The notes under the pieces were generated by a model. That model worked only from the letters and a program-made list of their open reading frames with translations, searched no databases and was not told where the DNA came from. DNA of 64,000 nt, from assembly GCF_025685645.1 (NCBI RefSeq), contig NZ_JAGSYF010000004.1, forward strand, positions 434,001 through 498,000, written 5' to 3'. Source of the stretch: Edaphobacter bradus. Lineage in GTDB: Bacteria; Acidobacteriota; Terriglobia; Terriglobales; Acidobacteriaceae. A program made the translations under genes and the position numbers. This document shows, piece by piece, positions 34,224-42,548 of this stretch; position 1 is the first letter of the stretch, and the number at the start of each line of letters is the position of its first letter.

Positions 34224-34262
34224 AAGGGCCATCCCGGTCAGCCGGTGCGGCCCTTTGTCTTT
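34224..34262 (+). terminator. Terminator after the BON gene
   Basis: AAGGGCC (34224-34230) pairs with GGCCCTT (34249-34255), with a CCGG inner pair, followed by TGTCTTTTAC. The T-rich stretch reaches within 12 bases of the UbiA start. Confidence 0.5.
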
Positions 34263-34274
34263 TACGATAGAGAT

Positions 34275-35141
34275 ATGTCTTCATTATGGAAAAGCACGGC
34301 AGTTACGCTTGAGATGATCAAGTGGGAACACTCCATCTTTGCCTTGCCGTTTGCGCTTACCGCAGCGGTGCTGGCGGCGGGAGGATGGCCGCAGTTGCGA
34401 GTGCTGGGCTGGATCATCGTGTGCATGGTGGCCGCGCGATCGGCGGCCATGGCCTTCAATCGGCTGGTGGACGCGCGAATCGATGCAGCGAATCCGAGGA
34501 CGGCGATGCGCGCAATTCCTGCCGGAGCGCTGAGCGGCCGGTTTGTCGGGGGCTTCGTTCTGGTCTCGGCAATGATCTTTACGCTGGGAGCGGCGATGCT
34601 CAATCGGCTCGCATTTGCTCTGGCTCCTGTGGCGCTTGCGGTGGTGCTTGCTTATAGCTATATGAAGCGGGTGACGAGGTGGTCGCATCTGGTGCTGGGG
34701 CTCGCGCTGGGAATTGCTCCATCGGCGGCCTGGATTGCAGTGCGGGGAACGCTGGACGCGCGCATTGTCGTGCTGACTGTGGCGGTGCTGCTGTGGGTCG
34801 GGGGCTTTGATGTTCTGTACGCGTGCCAGGACTATGAGCACGATCGCCGGGTTGGACTGAACAGCGTTCCCCAGGCATTTGGAGTTCGCGGGGCCTTCTG
34901 GATTGCGCGCGGAATGCACTTGGGGATGCTGGTTCTGCTGTGCTGGTTGATTGCGCTGTTCGGACTGGGAGAGATTGCGGCGCTGGGGGTGGTATTGGTT
35001 GCGCTGCTATTGCTGTATGAGCACCTGATCATCTCGCCGACCGACCTGCGGCGAATGAACGCAGCGTTCTTTACGATGAACGGTGTGATCTCTGTCGTGT
35101 TCTTCGCTTTTGTTGCGGCGGACGTCTTTTTACACAGATAG
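34275..35141 (+). CDS. UbiA-family prenyltransferase (MqnP/MenA-like)
   Basis: 288-residue multi-helix membrane enzyme with the two Asp-rich prenyl-diphosphate motifs: NRLVDARIDAANPRT near residue 75 (NxxxDxxxD) and DYEHDRRVG near residue 190. It transfers a polyprenyl group to an aromatic acceptor in quinone synthesis. ATG 34275 is preferred to GTG-type starts upstream because homology begins there. An mqnA homologue 5 kb away points to the futalosine pathway, so menaquinone rather than ubiquinone is inferred; the exact acceptor is unproven. Confidence 0.85.
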   Translation: MSSLWKSTAVTLEMIKWEHSIFALPFALTAAVLAAGGWPQLRVLGWIIVCMVAARSAAMAFNRLVDARIDAANPRTAMRAIPAGALSGRFVGGFVLVSAMIFTLGAAMLNRLAFALAPVALAVVLAYSYMKRVTRWSHLVLGLALGIAPSAAWIAVRGTLDARIVVLTVAVLLWVGGFDVLYACQDYEHDRRVGLNSVPQAFGVRGAFWIARGMHLGMLVLLCWLIALFGLGEIAALGVVLVALLLLYEHLIISPTDLRRMNAAFFTMNGVISVVFFAFVAADVFLHR

Positions 35142-35158
35142 GTATTGAAGAGCAAAGA

Positions 35159-35190
35159 GGCCCGTCTTACGGCGGGCCTTCTTGTTTTAC
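35159..35190 (+). terminator. Terminator after the UbiA gene
   Basis: AGGCCCG (35159-35165) and CGGGCCT (35174-35180) pair around a loop, followed by TCTTGTTTTA. Confidence 0.65.
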
Positions 35191-35198
35191 CGTAGATA

Positions 35199-35348
35199 TT
35201 AGTGTGCTCGCCGGTGAGAATAGTGGCTAAAGAGGAGAACGATGATGGCGAGTGCGAGAAAGATGTGGACCCAGCCGCCAAGCACATAACTATTGGCCAT
35301 CCCCAGTACCCAGAGGATGAAGAGACCGATGATGATTGCCCTAAGCAT
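35199..35348 (-). CDS. lmo0937-family small membrane protein
   Basis: 49 residues with two hydrophobic helices (AIIIGLFILWVLGMANSYVL and IFLALAIIVLLF) matching the tiny lmo0937-type membrane proteins as I remember them. ATG 35348 is chosen because CAGGAG lies upstream and homology starts there; the longer open frame (to 35438) gives an unrelated N-terminus. It is opposite and just upstream of pheA. Function unknown. Confidence 0.6.
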   Translation of the reverse strand: MLRAIIIGLFILWVLGMANSYVLGGWVHIFLALAIIVLLFSHYSHRRAH

Positions 35349-35439
35349 TGTCCCGGCTCCTGATAGGGTGTCAAACATATTGCGCCTGAAGGTGGGCGGG
35401 TTGCAAGAGTGAATAAAATAGGAGCATTCGGGGTACATC

Positions 35440-36264
35440 TTGAAGATCGCGATTCAGGGAGAGTTGGGCTCTAACAGCCATATGGCAGCGGTGGCGATGT
35501 TGGGGAGCGCAAATGGGCTGGATATCGTTGCGTGCAGCGCCTCGGCGGAGGTCTTCGCCAAGGTCGTGGATGGGAGCGTGGACGGCGCGGTACTCCCGAT
35601 TGAAAACAGCCTGCATGGTTCGGTTTCGGAGCACTACGATCTGCTGCTCGAGAGGCCCGTTGGCATTGTGCGCGAGAGCCTGCTGCGGATTCGGCACAAC
35701 CTGATCGCCATGCCCGGGGTGAAGCCGGCCGAGGTGAAGCGAGTGATGAGCCATCCGGTGGCGCTCTCGCAGTGCCGGAGATTTCTGGCGGAGCACCCGG
35801 AGCTTGAGGTCGTCCCTTTTTATGACACCGCCGGAAGCGTGAAGCACTTGATGGCCGAAGGTCTGCGCGACGTGGCCGGGATCGCTCCGGAGCTTGCGGC
35901 GACACAGTATGGCGGTGAGGTGCTGGTGGCAGGGATCGAGGACCATGCCCAGAACTTCACGCGCTTTCACCTGGTAGTGCGTGAAGGAGCGCCGGGATAC
36001 GACGGAGCGGGTGCGGACAAGATGAGCCTGGCGTTTGCCGTCGAACACCGGCCGGGCACACTGGTTGCGGCGCTGGAACGGTTGGCTGCGGCTGGGGTGA
36101 ACCTGACGAAGATTGAGTCGAGACCGGTGCCAGGCAGCCCGTGGGAGTATGTTTTTTACGTCGATGTGCGATTCGATTCCGCCGCGAAAGCGGACGAGGC
36201 GGTCGAAGCATTGCGGCGGCATTGCCGGATGGTGAAGCTGCTGGGACGATATCGTGCGGCGTGA
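35440..36264 (+). CDS. pheA: Prephenate dehydratase
   Basis: Converts prephenate to phenylpyruvate for phenylalanine synthesis. 274 residues; the N-terminal IQGELGSNSHMAA, PIENSLHGSVSEHYDLL, and NFTRFHLV (the conserved Thr-Arg-Phe) form the catalytic domain, followed by an ACT domain (SLAFAVEHRPGTLVAALERLAAAGVNLTKIESRP) that senses phenylalanine. The start is TTG 35440, since no ATG or GTG is near the homologous N-terminus. There is no chorismate mutase domain. Confidence 0.93.
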   Translation: MKIAIQGELGSNSHMAAVAMLGSANGLDIVACSASAEVFAKVVDGSVDGAVLPIENSLHGSVSEHYDLLLERPVGIVRESLLRIRHNLIAMPGVKPAEVKRVMSHPVALSQCRRFLAEHPELEVVPFYDTAGSVKHLMAEGLRDVAGIAPELAATQYGGEVLVAGIEDHAQNFTRFHLVVREGAPGYDGAGADKMSLAFAVEHRPGTLVAALERLAAAGVNLTKIESRPVPGSPWEYVFYVDVRFDSAAKADEAVEALRRHCRMVKLLGRYRAA

Positions 36265-36311
36265 TGACTCTGTGCATCTTGAGACCGCCCGGAGATGTTA
36301 GAATGAGACGT

Positions 36312-36408
36312 GTGCCGGGTCCTACGCGACGTAATCCCGCCAACCCCGCCAGGTCCGGAAGGAAGCAGCGGTAACGGGCAACTACGGGCGCAGTGGGTCG
36401 CCCGGTAC
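36312..36408 (+). ncRNA. ffs: Small SRP RNA (4.5S-like)
   Basis: Core CAGGTCCGGAAGGAAGCAGC (36350-36369) is the symmetric and asymmetric loop region that SRP RNA uses to bind Ffh, with GUAACGGG after it. The ends GTGCCGGG (36312) and CCCGGTAC (36401) pair, giving a ~97-nt single hairpin of the bacterial short type. A T-rich tail (ATTTTATTTTGT) follows. It forms the signal recognition particle with Ffh. Confidence 0.93.
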
Positions 36409-36658
36409 ATTTTATTTTGTGGCATATCTGGCGTGCTTTTCCAAAGCCGTCGAGGTGGCTTACGGTCTCTTCTCCCCCCTCTTTTTCACCCACAACAGAG
36501 GCAAATACACGGCCGGTGTGGAGGAGAGAGTTGCGTGCGCCACACGAGTGCCATGGTAATTGAGTGACAGGCCGACCTTTCTCAGAGAGAATGGTTGGCG
36601 TTGGATGAATGACAATTCAGCGCGGCAATTTGGACCGCCGGCACTACGAGGTGAAGGG

Positions 36659-37675
36659 TTGAGTTTGACGTTGAAGCCGCAGGCACGGGTGCGAGCGAAG
36701 ATCAGTTCCGTTGGGGTGTATGTTCCGCCGCGGCTGTTGACCAATGCTGATCTCGAAAAGATGGTCGAGACCAACGACAAGTGGATCGTGGAACGGACGG
36801 GGATCCGCGAACGTCATCTTGTGGATCAAGGTGTGGCGACGAGCGATCTGGCGGTGGAGGCGGCCAAGTGCTGCCTGGCAAAGCGCGGCGTGGATGTGAG
36901 TGAGGTTGAGGTGATCATCGTCGCGACAGTGACGCCGGACATGATGTTCCCGGCGACGGCGTGCCTGGTGCAGGACAAGCTGGGAGCCAAGGGCGCGTGG
37001 GGGTTTGATCTGTCGGCGGCCTGCTCGGGGTTTCCGTATGCGCTGCAGGTGGGAGCGAAGCTGGTCGAGAGCGGGATGCATAAGAAGGTTCTGGTAATTG
37101 GGGCCGATGTGATGAGCTCGATCATCGACTACACGGACCGCGCGACGTGCGTGATCTTCGGCGATGGCGCGGGTGCTGTGCTGCTCGAGCCTTGCGCCGA
37201 GGGCGAGGTGGGGCTGGTTGACTACTGGCATGAGGTTGATGGTTCGGGCGCGGTTGCGCTCAACATGCCGGGAGGCGGAAGCCTGAACCCTGCGACCGCC
37301 GAAACGGTGGCGAAGAAGATGCACTACGTCCACCAGGACGGGCAGGCGGTGTACAAGTTCGCGGTGCGGAAGATGGCAGAGGCGACGGAGATGGTGCTGC
37401 ACCGCAATGGTGTCGAGGGCAAGGACCTGGGGTGCTTTATTCCGCATCAGGCCAACAAGCGGATCATCGAGTCGACGGCGCACCGGCTGGGGATGCCTGA
37501 GGACCGAGTGATCATCAACATCGACCGCTACGGAAATACGACGGCGGGAACGATTCCGCTGGCAATGCAGACCGCGCTCGACGATGGCCGCCTGAAGAAG
37601 GGCGATCTGGTGCTGCTGGCGAGCGTGGGGGCCGGGTTTACGATCGGCGCGACGCTGCTAAGGTGGGAGTTCTGA
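36659..37675 (+). CDS. fabH: Beta-ketoacyl-ACP synthase III
   Basis: Starts fatty acid synthesis by condensing acyl-CoA with malonyl-ACP. 338 residues from TTG 36659, which has GAGG seven bases upstream and begins just before the family's [17 protein letters not shown]. Catalytic Cys lies in [11 protein letters not shown], His in [10 protein letters not shown] and Asn in [15 protein letters not shown] 36605 or the GTG at 36560 would add unconserved residues. The gene follows the SRP RNA after a ~250-base gap holding no other gene I can see. Confidence 0.92.
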   Translation: MSLTLKPQARVRAKISSVGVYVPPRLLTNADLEKMVETNDKWIVERTGIRERHLVDQGVATSDLAVEAAKCCLAKRGVDVSEVEVIIVATVTPDMMFPATACLVQDKLGAKGAWGFDLSAACSGFPYALQVGAKLVESGMHKKVLVIGADVMSSIIDYTDRATCVIFGDGAGAVLLEPCAEGEVGLVDYWHEVDGSGAVALNMPGGGSLNPATAETVAKKMHYVHQDGQAVYKFAVRKMAEATEMVLHRNGVEGKDLGCFIPHQANKRIIESTAHRLGMPEDRVIINIDRYGNTTAGTIPLAMQTALDDGRLKKGDLVLLASVGAGFTIGATLLRWEF

Positions 37676-37710
37676 AGGGGTTACGGCCGGAGGTTTAGAA
37701 GGTGTTCTGA

Positions 37711-37747
37711 ATCGGGGCGGGCTTATGGCCTGCCCTGATGTTTTGTT
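37711..37747 (+). terminator. Terminator after fabH
   Basis: ATCGGGGCGGGC (37711-37722), loop TTATG, GCCTGCCCTGAT (37728-37739), a 12-bp stem with two G-U pairs, followed by GTTTTGTT. Confidence 0.65.
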
Positions 37748-37784
37748 GCCGGCAGGACTGGAGCTAGTCAACTTGCCTAAATTG

Positions 37785-37813
37785 TATCTGTGAGATATAT
37801 ATCTTGCAGATAT
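37785..37813 (+). promoter_or_regulatory. Candidate PadR operator overlapping its own start
   Basis: Two inverted repeats, TATCT-GTG-AGATA (37785-37797) and ATATCT-TGC-AGATAT (37799-37813), spaced 15 bp centre to centre; the second covers the ATG at 37812. The spacing and AT-rich arms resemble a regulator site for autorepression. No Shine-Dalgarno sequence precedes the ATG, so the message may be leaderless. Confidence 0.45.
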
Positions 37814-38384
37814 GAAGGCCGAACGTGGGGCGACGTTGAAGGCGCTGTTGGGGCTGCTGAGCCTGGGGCCGATGTCGGGCTATGACATCCGCGCGCTGAT
37901 CCAGGAGTCGATCGGGCACTTCTGGAGTGAAAGCTATGGGCAGATCTATCCCGGGCTGAAGCGGCTTGCGACGGCTGGGCTGGTGGAGAAGAAGACGGAA
38001 CGTCAGAAGGGAAGGCCAGACCGTCATCTGTACTCGCTGACCGATGAGGGGCGTGAGGAGCTGTGGCGATGGCTGCGACTGCCTCCGGTGGACGAGGTGC
38101 CACGGAATGAGCTTCTGTTGAAGCTCTTCTTTGGCGCGCAGGTTCCTGCGAGTGTGTGCCGGGAGCATGTTGCAGCGCACCTGGCAAAGCACGAGGCTCT
38201 GTTGAAGCGGTATAGCGTCGTTGCCAAGGCGCTTGAGCGGGAGCACGGCCACGACCCCGATCTGCCGTACTGGCTGATAACGCTGAGCCTAGGCCGTCAC
38301 ACGAGTTCGGCAGAGGCGAAGTGGTGCAAAGAGACCTTGAAGCGTTTGGAGGAGTTGGAGAGGAAGAAAAAAGGAGGCAGGTGA
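37812..38384 (+). CDS. PadR family transcriptional regulator
   Basis: 190 residues. An N-terminal winged helix of PadR type (LLGLLSLGPMSGYDIRALIQESIGHFWSESYGQIYPGLKRLATAGLVEKK) is followed by the beta wing (GRPDRHLYSLTDEGREEL) and a C-terminal helical Vir-type domain that dimerises. The PadR family generally represses stress- or drug-related genes, often the neighbouring transporter. Two inverted repeats overlap its start (see the operator entry). The stop shares a base with the next gene's start (TGATG), so the two form an operon. Confidence 0.9.
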   Translation: MKAERGATLKALLGLLSLGPMSGYDIRALIQESIGHFWSESYGQIYPGLKRLATAGLVEKKTERQKGRPDRHLYSLTDEGREELWRWLRLPPVDEVPRNELLLKLFFGAQVPASVCREHVAAHLAKHEALLKRYSVVAKALEREHGHDPDLPYWLITLSLGRHTSSAEAKWCKETLKRLEELERKKKGGR

Positions 38385-39073
38385 TGCACGTACATGATCC
38401 GTTGTGGATGAAGATTTTTCTTGGAGTGCATATCACGGCCGGAGCATCGTCGTTTCTAATGGCTCCGATCGCACTGGTTACGGCAAAGGGTGGAAAGCAG
38501 CACAGGCGCTGGGGAAAGGTCTACCTATGGTCGATGGGGGTTGTAGCCGCGACGGCGTTGCCGATGGCGATCTATCGGCCAGTGCTGTTTTTGGCACTGG
38601 TGGCAGTCTTCAGTTTCTACTCGTGCTTTTCGGCGTGGAGAGTGCTGGCTCTGAAGGACCTTCCGAAAGGTGGGAGCGCAAAGCCCATTGACTGGGCCGC
38701 GGGTGCGATCACGTTTGTAACGAGTGCCTGTCTGGCGGGGTTTGGTGCGTTCAAGCCTGCCATCGTGCAGAACATGGGGATTGTGGCGATTGTGTTCGGG
38801 TTTATCGGGATGGGACTTGCGTCTGGGCAGTTGAAGAGCTTTATCGTGAAGCCCAAGGAGAAGATGTTCTGGTGGTATACGCATCTGGGGAACATGATCG
38901 GCAGCTACATTGCGGCGTGGTCGGCGTTCTCGGTGGTGACGTTGTCGCGGTTTCTTGGGAGCCGGTGGTACGTGTGGCTGTGGCCGACGATGGTGGGTGT
39001 GCCGGCGATTGTGCTGACGATGGCGTATTACAAGCGGAAGTTTGCGCCGAAGACGAGAGCAGCGGCTGCCTGA
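38384..39073 (+). CDS. DUF2306-type membrane protein
   Basis: 229 residues with about seven transmembrane helices. The MKIFLGVHITAGASSFLMAPIALVTAKGGKQHRRWGKVYLWSM opening, with an HR-G pattern, fits the DUF2306 family, which has no known activity. ATG 38384 is chosen because AGGAGG is upstream and it overlaps the PadR stop; the open frame starts earlier at 38321. Likely controlled by the PadR regulator. Confidence 0.65.
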   Translation: MHVHDPLWMKIFLGVHITAGASSFLMAPIALVTAKGGKQHRRWGKVYLWSMGVVAATALPMAIYRPVLFLALVAVFSFYSCFSAWRVLALKDLPKGGSAKPIDWAAGAITFVTSACLAGFGAFKPAIVQNMGIVAIVFGFIGMGLASGQLKSFIVKPKEKMFWWYTHLGNMIGSYIAAWSAFSVVTLSRFLGSRWYVWLWPTMVGVPAIVLTMAYYKRKFAPKTRAAAA

Positions 39074-39086
39074 GGTTGAGGCCGAG

Positions 39087-39806
39087 CTACGCTACTGTTC
39101 TGGTGTGGCTTGCGATCCCTTGTGGGGCTTCGACGCTGCGTGAGGTCTTGTAGAGCTTCCAGAAGGCAAAGGCCGCGCTGCCCAGAATGGCGGTCCACAT
39201 GACGATGAGAATTGGAGTGGCGTACTGCGTGGAGAGGTGGTTCCAGAGCCGCAGGACGTGGCGGCCATAGCGGACGCCAAGCCAGATCGCCGAAGCGTGG
39301 CGCAGGCTGCGGCTGATGCCAAACGTGGTAAGGAACTTCTTGCGTGACATCTTGAGCGCGCCGGCGGCGAGGACAAAGGGCGACAGCGGGATCGGCGGTG
39401 GCAGCAGTGCGGGAATCGCGATGGAGAGGATGGCATGCTGCTCCATCCATTCGCGGACGAGGTTGAAGGTGCGTGGCTGGACGTGTCTTTCGAGGAGACT
39501 GATACCGCCGGCGTATCCTGCGCGGTAGCTGAGGTATCCGCCGACGAGCGAGCCCGAGATTGAGGCGAGCAGAAGCAGCAGGATGTTGGTGTGTCTCGCC
39601 GCGAGCACGATGAGCATGATGTCGGTGATGCCCGGCAGGGGCAGCGGTACGAAAGACGAGTCGACGAGCGCGACAAAGAAGAGGCCGAAGAGGCCGAGGC
39701 TGAAGAGGACGTGCAGCAGCGCAGAGTGAGGCCGCGCCGGCGGGGCAAACGCCTCTGCGGCAACTGCTGAGTCGGCCACGATGGCTGTCGCTACGGTCGG
39801 CGTCAT
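39087..39806 (-). CDS. DedA/VTT-domain membrane protein
   Basis: 239 residues of the SNARE-associated/VTT (DedA) family. Motifs visible include the first re-entrant loop SSFVPLPLPGITDIMLIVLA, GYLSYRAGYAGG, and the second re-entrant loop IPALLPPPIPLSPFVLAAGALKM with the following RKKFL. DedA proteins are lipid flippases that help undecaprenyl phosphate recycling. About six membrane segments; the family membership is clear, the substrate is inferred. Confidence 0.83.
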   Translation of the reverse strand: MTPTVATAIVADSAVAAEAFAPPARPHSALLHVLFSLGLFGLFFVALVDSSFVPLPLPGITDIMLIVLAARHTNILLLLLASISGSLVGGYLSYRAGYAGGISLLERHVQPRTFNLVREWMEQHAILSIAIPALLPPPIPLSPFVLAAGALKMSRKKFLTTFGISRSLRHASAIWLGVRYGRHVLRLWNHLSTQYATPILIVMWTAILGSAAFAFWKLYKTSRSVEAPQGIASHTRTVA

Positions 39807-39866
39807 ATAGATATGACGCCGACCCCGTGTCGGAAGTCGCGGGGAAAGAAGCGAAAAGCTACCGGT

Positions 39867-40742
39867 CTAGAGAAAGCGCAGGTTAGGGAGCGGGGGAAGA
39901 GCGTTGATTTCAGCGGCATACTGCCGAAAAAGCTGGATCGTGCGGATGCAGTCGGCGTCGAGGCGGTAGTGGATGTTGCGGGTCAGGTAGTGGCGGATAG
40001 TCTCGGATGAAAGTGGAAGGCGTTGAGTCCACTCAGAGACGAGGTCTTCGATGTGGGCGAGGCCGTGATCGCGCGAGAGAGTGAGGTTGTCGATGAGCTG
40101 CGCTGGAGTGATGTGAGCGATGGAGAGGGCCTCCGGTCGAACGGCCCAGACGGCGGCGACCCAGGGGAGCGAGGTTCGCGTGCGCCACTCGTGCGCGAGA
40201 TCGAACCAATGGCAGTGGCCGACGGCCTGCTCGATCTCCGCGCGTGATTCGACGGCGCGCAGAGCGGGGTCTCCGATCAGGAGCGCGGCGTCGGCCTGCT
40301 TGAGCATTGCGACAGGGTCGGCCGTTGCCGGGACGAAGGCAGGATGGACGTTGAGGAACCTGCGGAAGAGGATCTCGGCATAGGCGACCGAACTGCGCGA
40401 GGCGGTATCGGAGGCGATGGACCGGATGGATTCGAGAGGCTGCGATGCGCCCCTGTGGTCTTTGACGATGAGCTGGATGGAGCGGACGTGGTCGAGAGAT
40501 GCGATCGTGCAGTTGGGAACGACGGCCAGATCGGGCGTGAGTGAGGCGATGGGGATGAGGCCGAGATCGGCGCGGGCGGCGAGGAGTTCTTCCGCGCAGC
40601 GCGAGGGAAGCGTGTAGTGGAGCTGGAAGCGCTCGGCCAGCGTAGTGGCGAGCGGTGGATGCTCGAAGTCCCACATGAGAGGGGCGGGATTAAGAAACTT
40701 GATAGCGGCGACGCGGACGGGATGTGACGAGCTAGGGGCCAA
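39867..40742 (-). CDS. mqnA: Menaquinone biosynthesis protein MqnA (chorismate dehydratase)
   Basis: 291 residues of the periplasmic-binding-protein-like MqnA/MqnD family. The VRVAAIKFLNPAPLMWDFE start, the CAEELLAARADLGLIPIASL segment, SSVAYAEILFRRF and DAALLIGDPAL match chorismate dehydratase, the first enzyme of the futalosine route to menaquinone. The start is TTG 40742; an in-frame stop lies four codons upstream. MqnD cannot be fully excluded. It suggests futalosine-type menaquinone synthesis together with the UbiA-family gene at 34.3 kb. Confidence 0.78.
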   Translation of the reverse strand: MAPSSSHPVRVAAIKFLNPAPLMWDFEHPPLATTLAERFQLHYTLPSRCAEELLAARADLGLIPIASLTPDLAVVPNCTIASLDHVRSIQLIVKDHRGASQPLESIRSIASDTASRSSVAYAEILFRRFLNVHPAFVPATADPVAMLKQADAALLIGDPALRAVESRAEIEQAVGHCHWFDLAHEWRTRTSLPWVAAVWAVRPEALSIAHITPAQLIDNLTLSRDHGLAHIEDLVSEWTQRLPLSSETIRHYLTRNIHYRLDADCIRTIQLFRQYAAEINALPPLPNLRFL

Positions 40743-40778
40743 GCAACTAGTTTATTGGATGAAGCGATAAGGACAAAG

Positions 40779-40991
40779 ATGAAGCGAGCGATTATCGGGT
40801 TCGACAAAGATGAGGAAGGCCACTGGGTGGCGAAGCTGGAGTGCGGGCATGGGCAGCATGTGAGGCACGATCCGCCATGGACGGTGCGCGAGTGGGTGAC
40901 GACGGAGGAGGGAAGAAGGTCGCGGCTCGGCGCTGTGCTTGAGTGCAAGCGGTGTGATGAGGAGTCGCAGAGCGAAGCCTCTGGCGAGTGA
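40779..40991 (+). CDS. DUF3565 small protein
   Basis: 70 residues, beginning MKRAIIGFDKDEEGHWVAKL, with CGHGQHVRHDPPW, REWVTTEEGR and CKRC motifs that define DUF3565. The paired Cys/His residues suggest metal binding. ATG 40779 is chosen (AAGGA upstream); the frame is open to 40755. Function unknown. Confidence 0.78.
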   Translation: MKRAIIGFDKDEEGHWVAKLECGHGQHVRHDPPWTVREWVTTEEGRRSRLGAVLECKRCDEESQSEASGE

Positions 40992-41076
40992 CCGGATGGT
41001 AGTTGCTTGACATGAGAGGGGAGTGCCGTTAGGCTCTGCCGTCGATGGTTCTCGTTCTGGAGGTTGAAGGAGGCAA

Positions 41077-42276
41077 GTGGGCTCAGCGGGTTCGGTGGGG
41101 CAGGATGAAGGCTTGAGGGTGGGCCAACGTGAGACAGCGCGGTTAGCGTGGCTGGCGTTGATCCTTACGCCTGGCATGGGCGCAAAGCGGATATGGAAGG
41201 CGATGGCGCGGCTAGGAGGTGCAGCGCGGCTCTTCGACGCTTCTCTGACTGAGCTTGAGGGGTTCGGAATGCCTGCGCAGTCGGCGCAGTTCGTCTTCGA
41301 AGGGAAGGCGCGCGAGGCTGCCGAGAACGAGATGGCTCGGGTGATCGAGGCAGGCGGCCAGATTATGACGCCGGAGGATGAGGGATATCCGGCGAGGTTG
41401 CGGGAGATCTACGATCCGCCGGCTGTGCTGTGGGTTCGCGGAAGCGTGGAGCTGTTGTCGCGGCCGGGAATTGCCGTTGTCGGCACACGGCATCCTTCGC
41501 CGTATGGCGCTGGAATGGCGGAGATGCTCTCACGCGATCTGGCTGCGCGAGGAATGACGATTCTGAGCGGCATGGCGCGTGGCGTGGATACGGCGGCGCA
41601 CAAGGGAGCGTTGGAGGCCAGAGGGAAGACGGTCGCGGTGTGGGGAACGGGGATCGACGTCATCTACCCGAAGGAGAACAAGAAGCTCGCTGAGAGTATT
41701 GTTGCGAGCGGCGGGACCATCGTGAGCGAGTATCCGCTGGGGACGTTTCCTGCGCCGCAGAACTTTCCGATCCGCAACCGGATTTTGAGTGGGATGAGTG
41801 TGGGCGTGCTGGTCATCGAGGCGGCCGAGTACAGCGGCACCCGGATCACGGCGCGTTGCGCGATGGAGCAGAACCGCGATGTCTACGCGGTGCCGGGGAA
41901 CGTGACAAACAAGAACGCCTGGGGGCCGAATACGCTGATCAAGCAGGGAGCGAAGCTGACGGCGACCTGGGAAGATGTGTGGGAGGAGCTCTCCTCTGAT
42001 ATAAGGAGACAACTCGAAGATGAGATTGGAGTTGCAGGCGGCGATGAATCGAAATCGATGGGTGCTGCATCCTTATTTAGCGATTCGCCGCTGGCAGAGC
42101 ACGAAAGGGCCGTTCTGGAGCGGCTGCGGCACGACGAAGCAACGCAGCTTGACGAGCTGATCGAGCGTCTTGAGGCGGAGTTGGGTTCCGCGGAGATATT
42201 CACCGCGCTGTTCGAGCTGGAACTCGCGGGACGCGTGAAGCAGTTGCCAGGCAAGAATTATGTTCGAGCTTTTTGA
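41077..42276 (+). CDS. dprA: DNA-processing protein DprA
   Basis: Loads RecA on incoming single-stranded DNA in natural transformation. 399 residues: an N-terminal SAM-like helix domain, a Rossmann core with IAVVGTRHPSPYG, MARGVDTAAHKGAL, GTGIDVIYPKENKKL, SEYPLGTFPAPQNFPIRNRILSGMS, and ITARCAMEQNRDVYAVPGN, then a C-terminal winged helix-like domain ending LELAGRVKQLPGKNYVR. The start is GTG 41077 with AGGAGG four bases upstream. Confidence 0.93.
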   Translation: MGSAGSVGQDEGLRVGQRETARLAWLALILTPGMGAKRIWKAMARLGGAARLFDASLTELEGFGMPAQSAQFVFEGKAREAAENEMARVIEAGGQIMTPEDEGYPARLREIYDPPAVLWVRGSVELLSRPGIAVVGTRHPSPYGAGMAEMLSRDLAARGMTILSGMARGVDTAAHKGALEARGKTVAVWGTGIDVIYPKENKKLAESIVASGGTIVSEYPLGTFPAPQNFPIRNRILSGMSVGVLVIEAAEYSGTRITARCAMEQNRDVYAVPGNVTNKNAWGPNTLIKQGAKLTATWEDVWEELSSDIRRQLEDEIGVAGGDESKSMGAASLFSDSPLAEHERAVLERLRHDEATQLDELIERLEAELGSAEIFTALFELELAGRVKQLPGKNYVRAF

Positions 42277-42548
42277 CGGCGAGTAGAATAGCGGCCGGTA
42301 GAGCGGTGGAAAAGTCACAGAGATGTTTTAGTAAGTAGGCAGCTTGATTCGACTTGGCGGAAGGTTGGTAAATTGCTTCCCGCGTTTGGATCATTGGGAA
42401 TTACAGTGACGTTTTGTGATGAAATGCGTCAGTTCAGGCATTGCGCTGAGATGACGTTTCTGAGAAAGCATGTTAGGTTCGCAAGGGAATGAGCGATGAA
42501 GGGAACGTTTTGTTTCGGCGGAGCGTTTCTGTTGGATGAAGGGAAGAG

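Noticed and set aside
42277-42548. Possible RNA or tRNA between dprA and topA
   Set aside because: I could not fold a cloverleaf or find a known RNA motif; it holds only a weak TGACG...CGTCA dyad.
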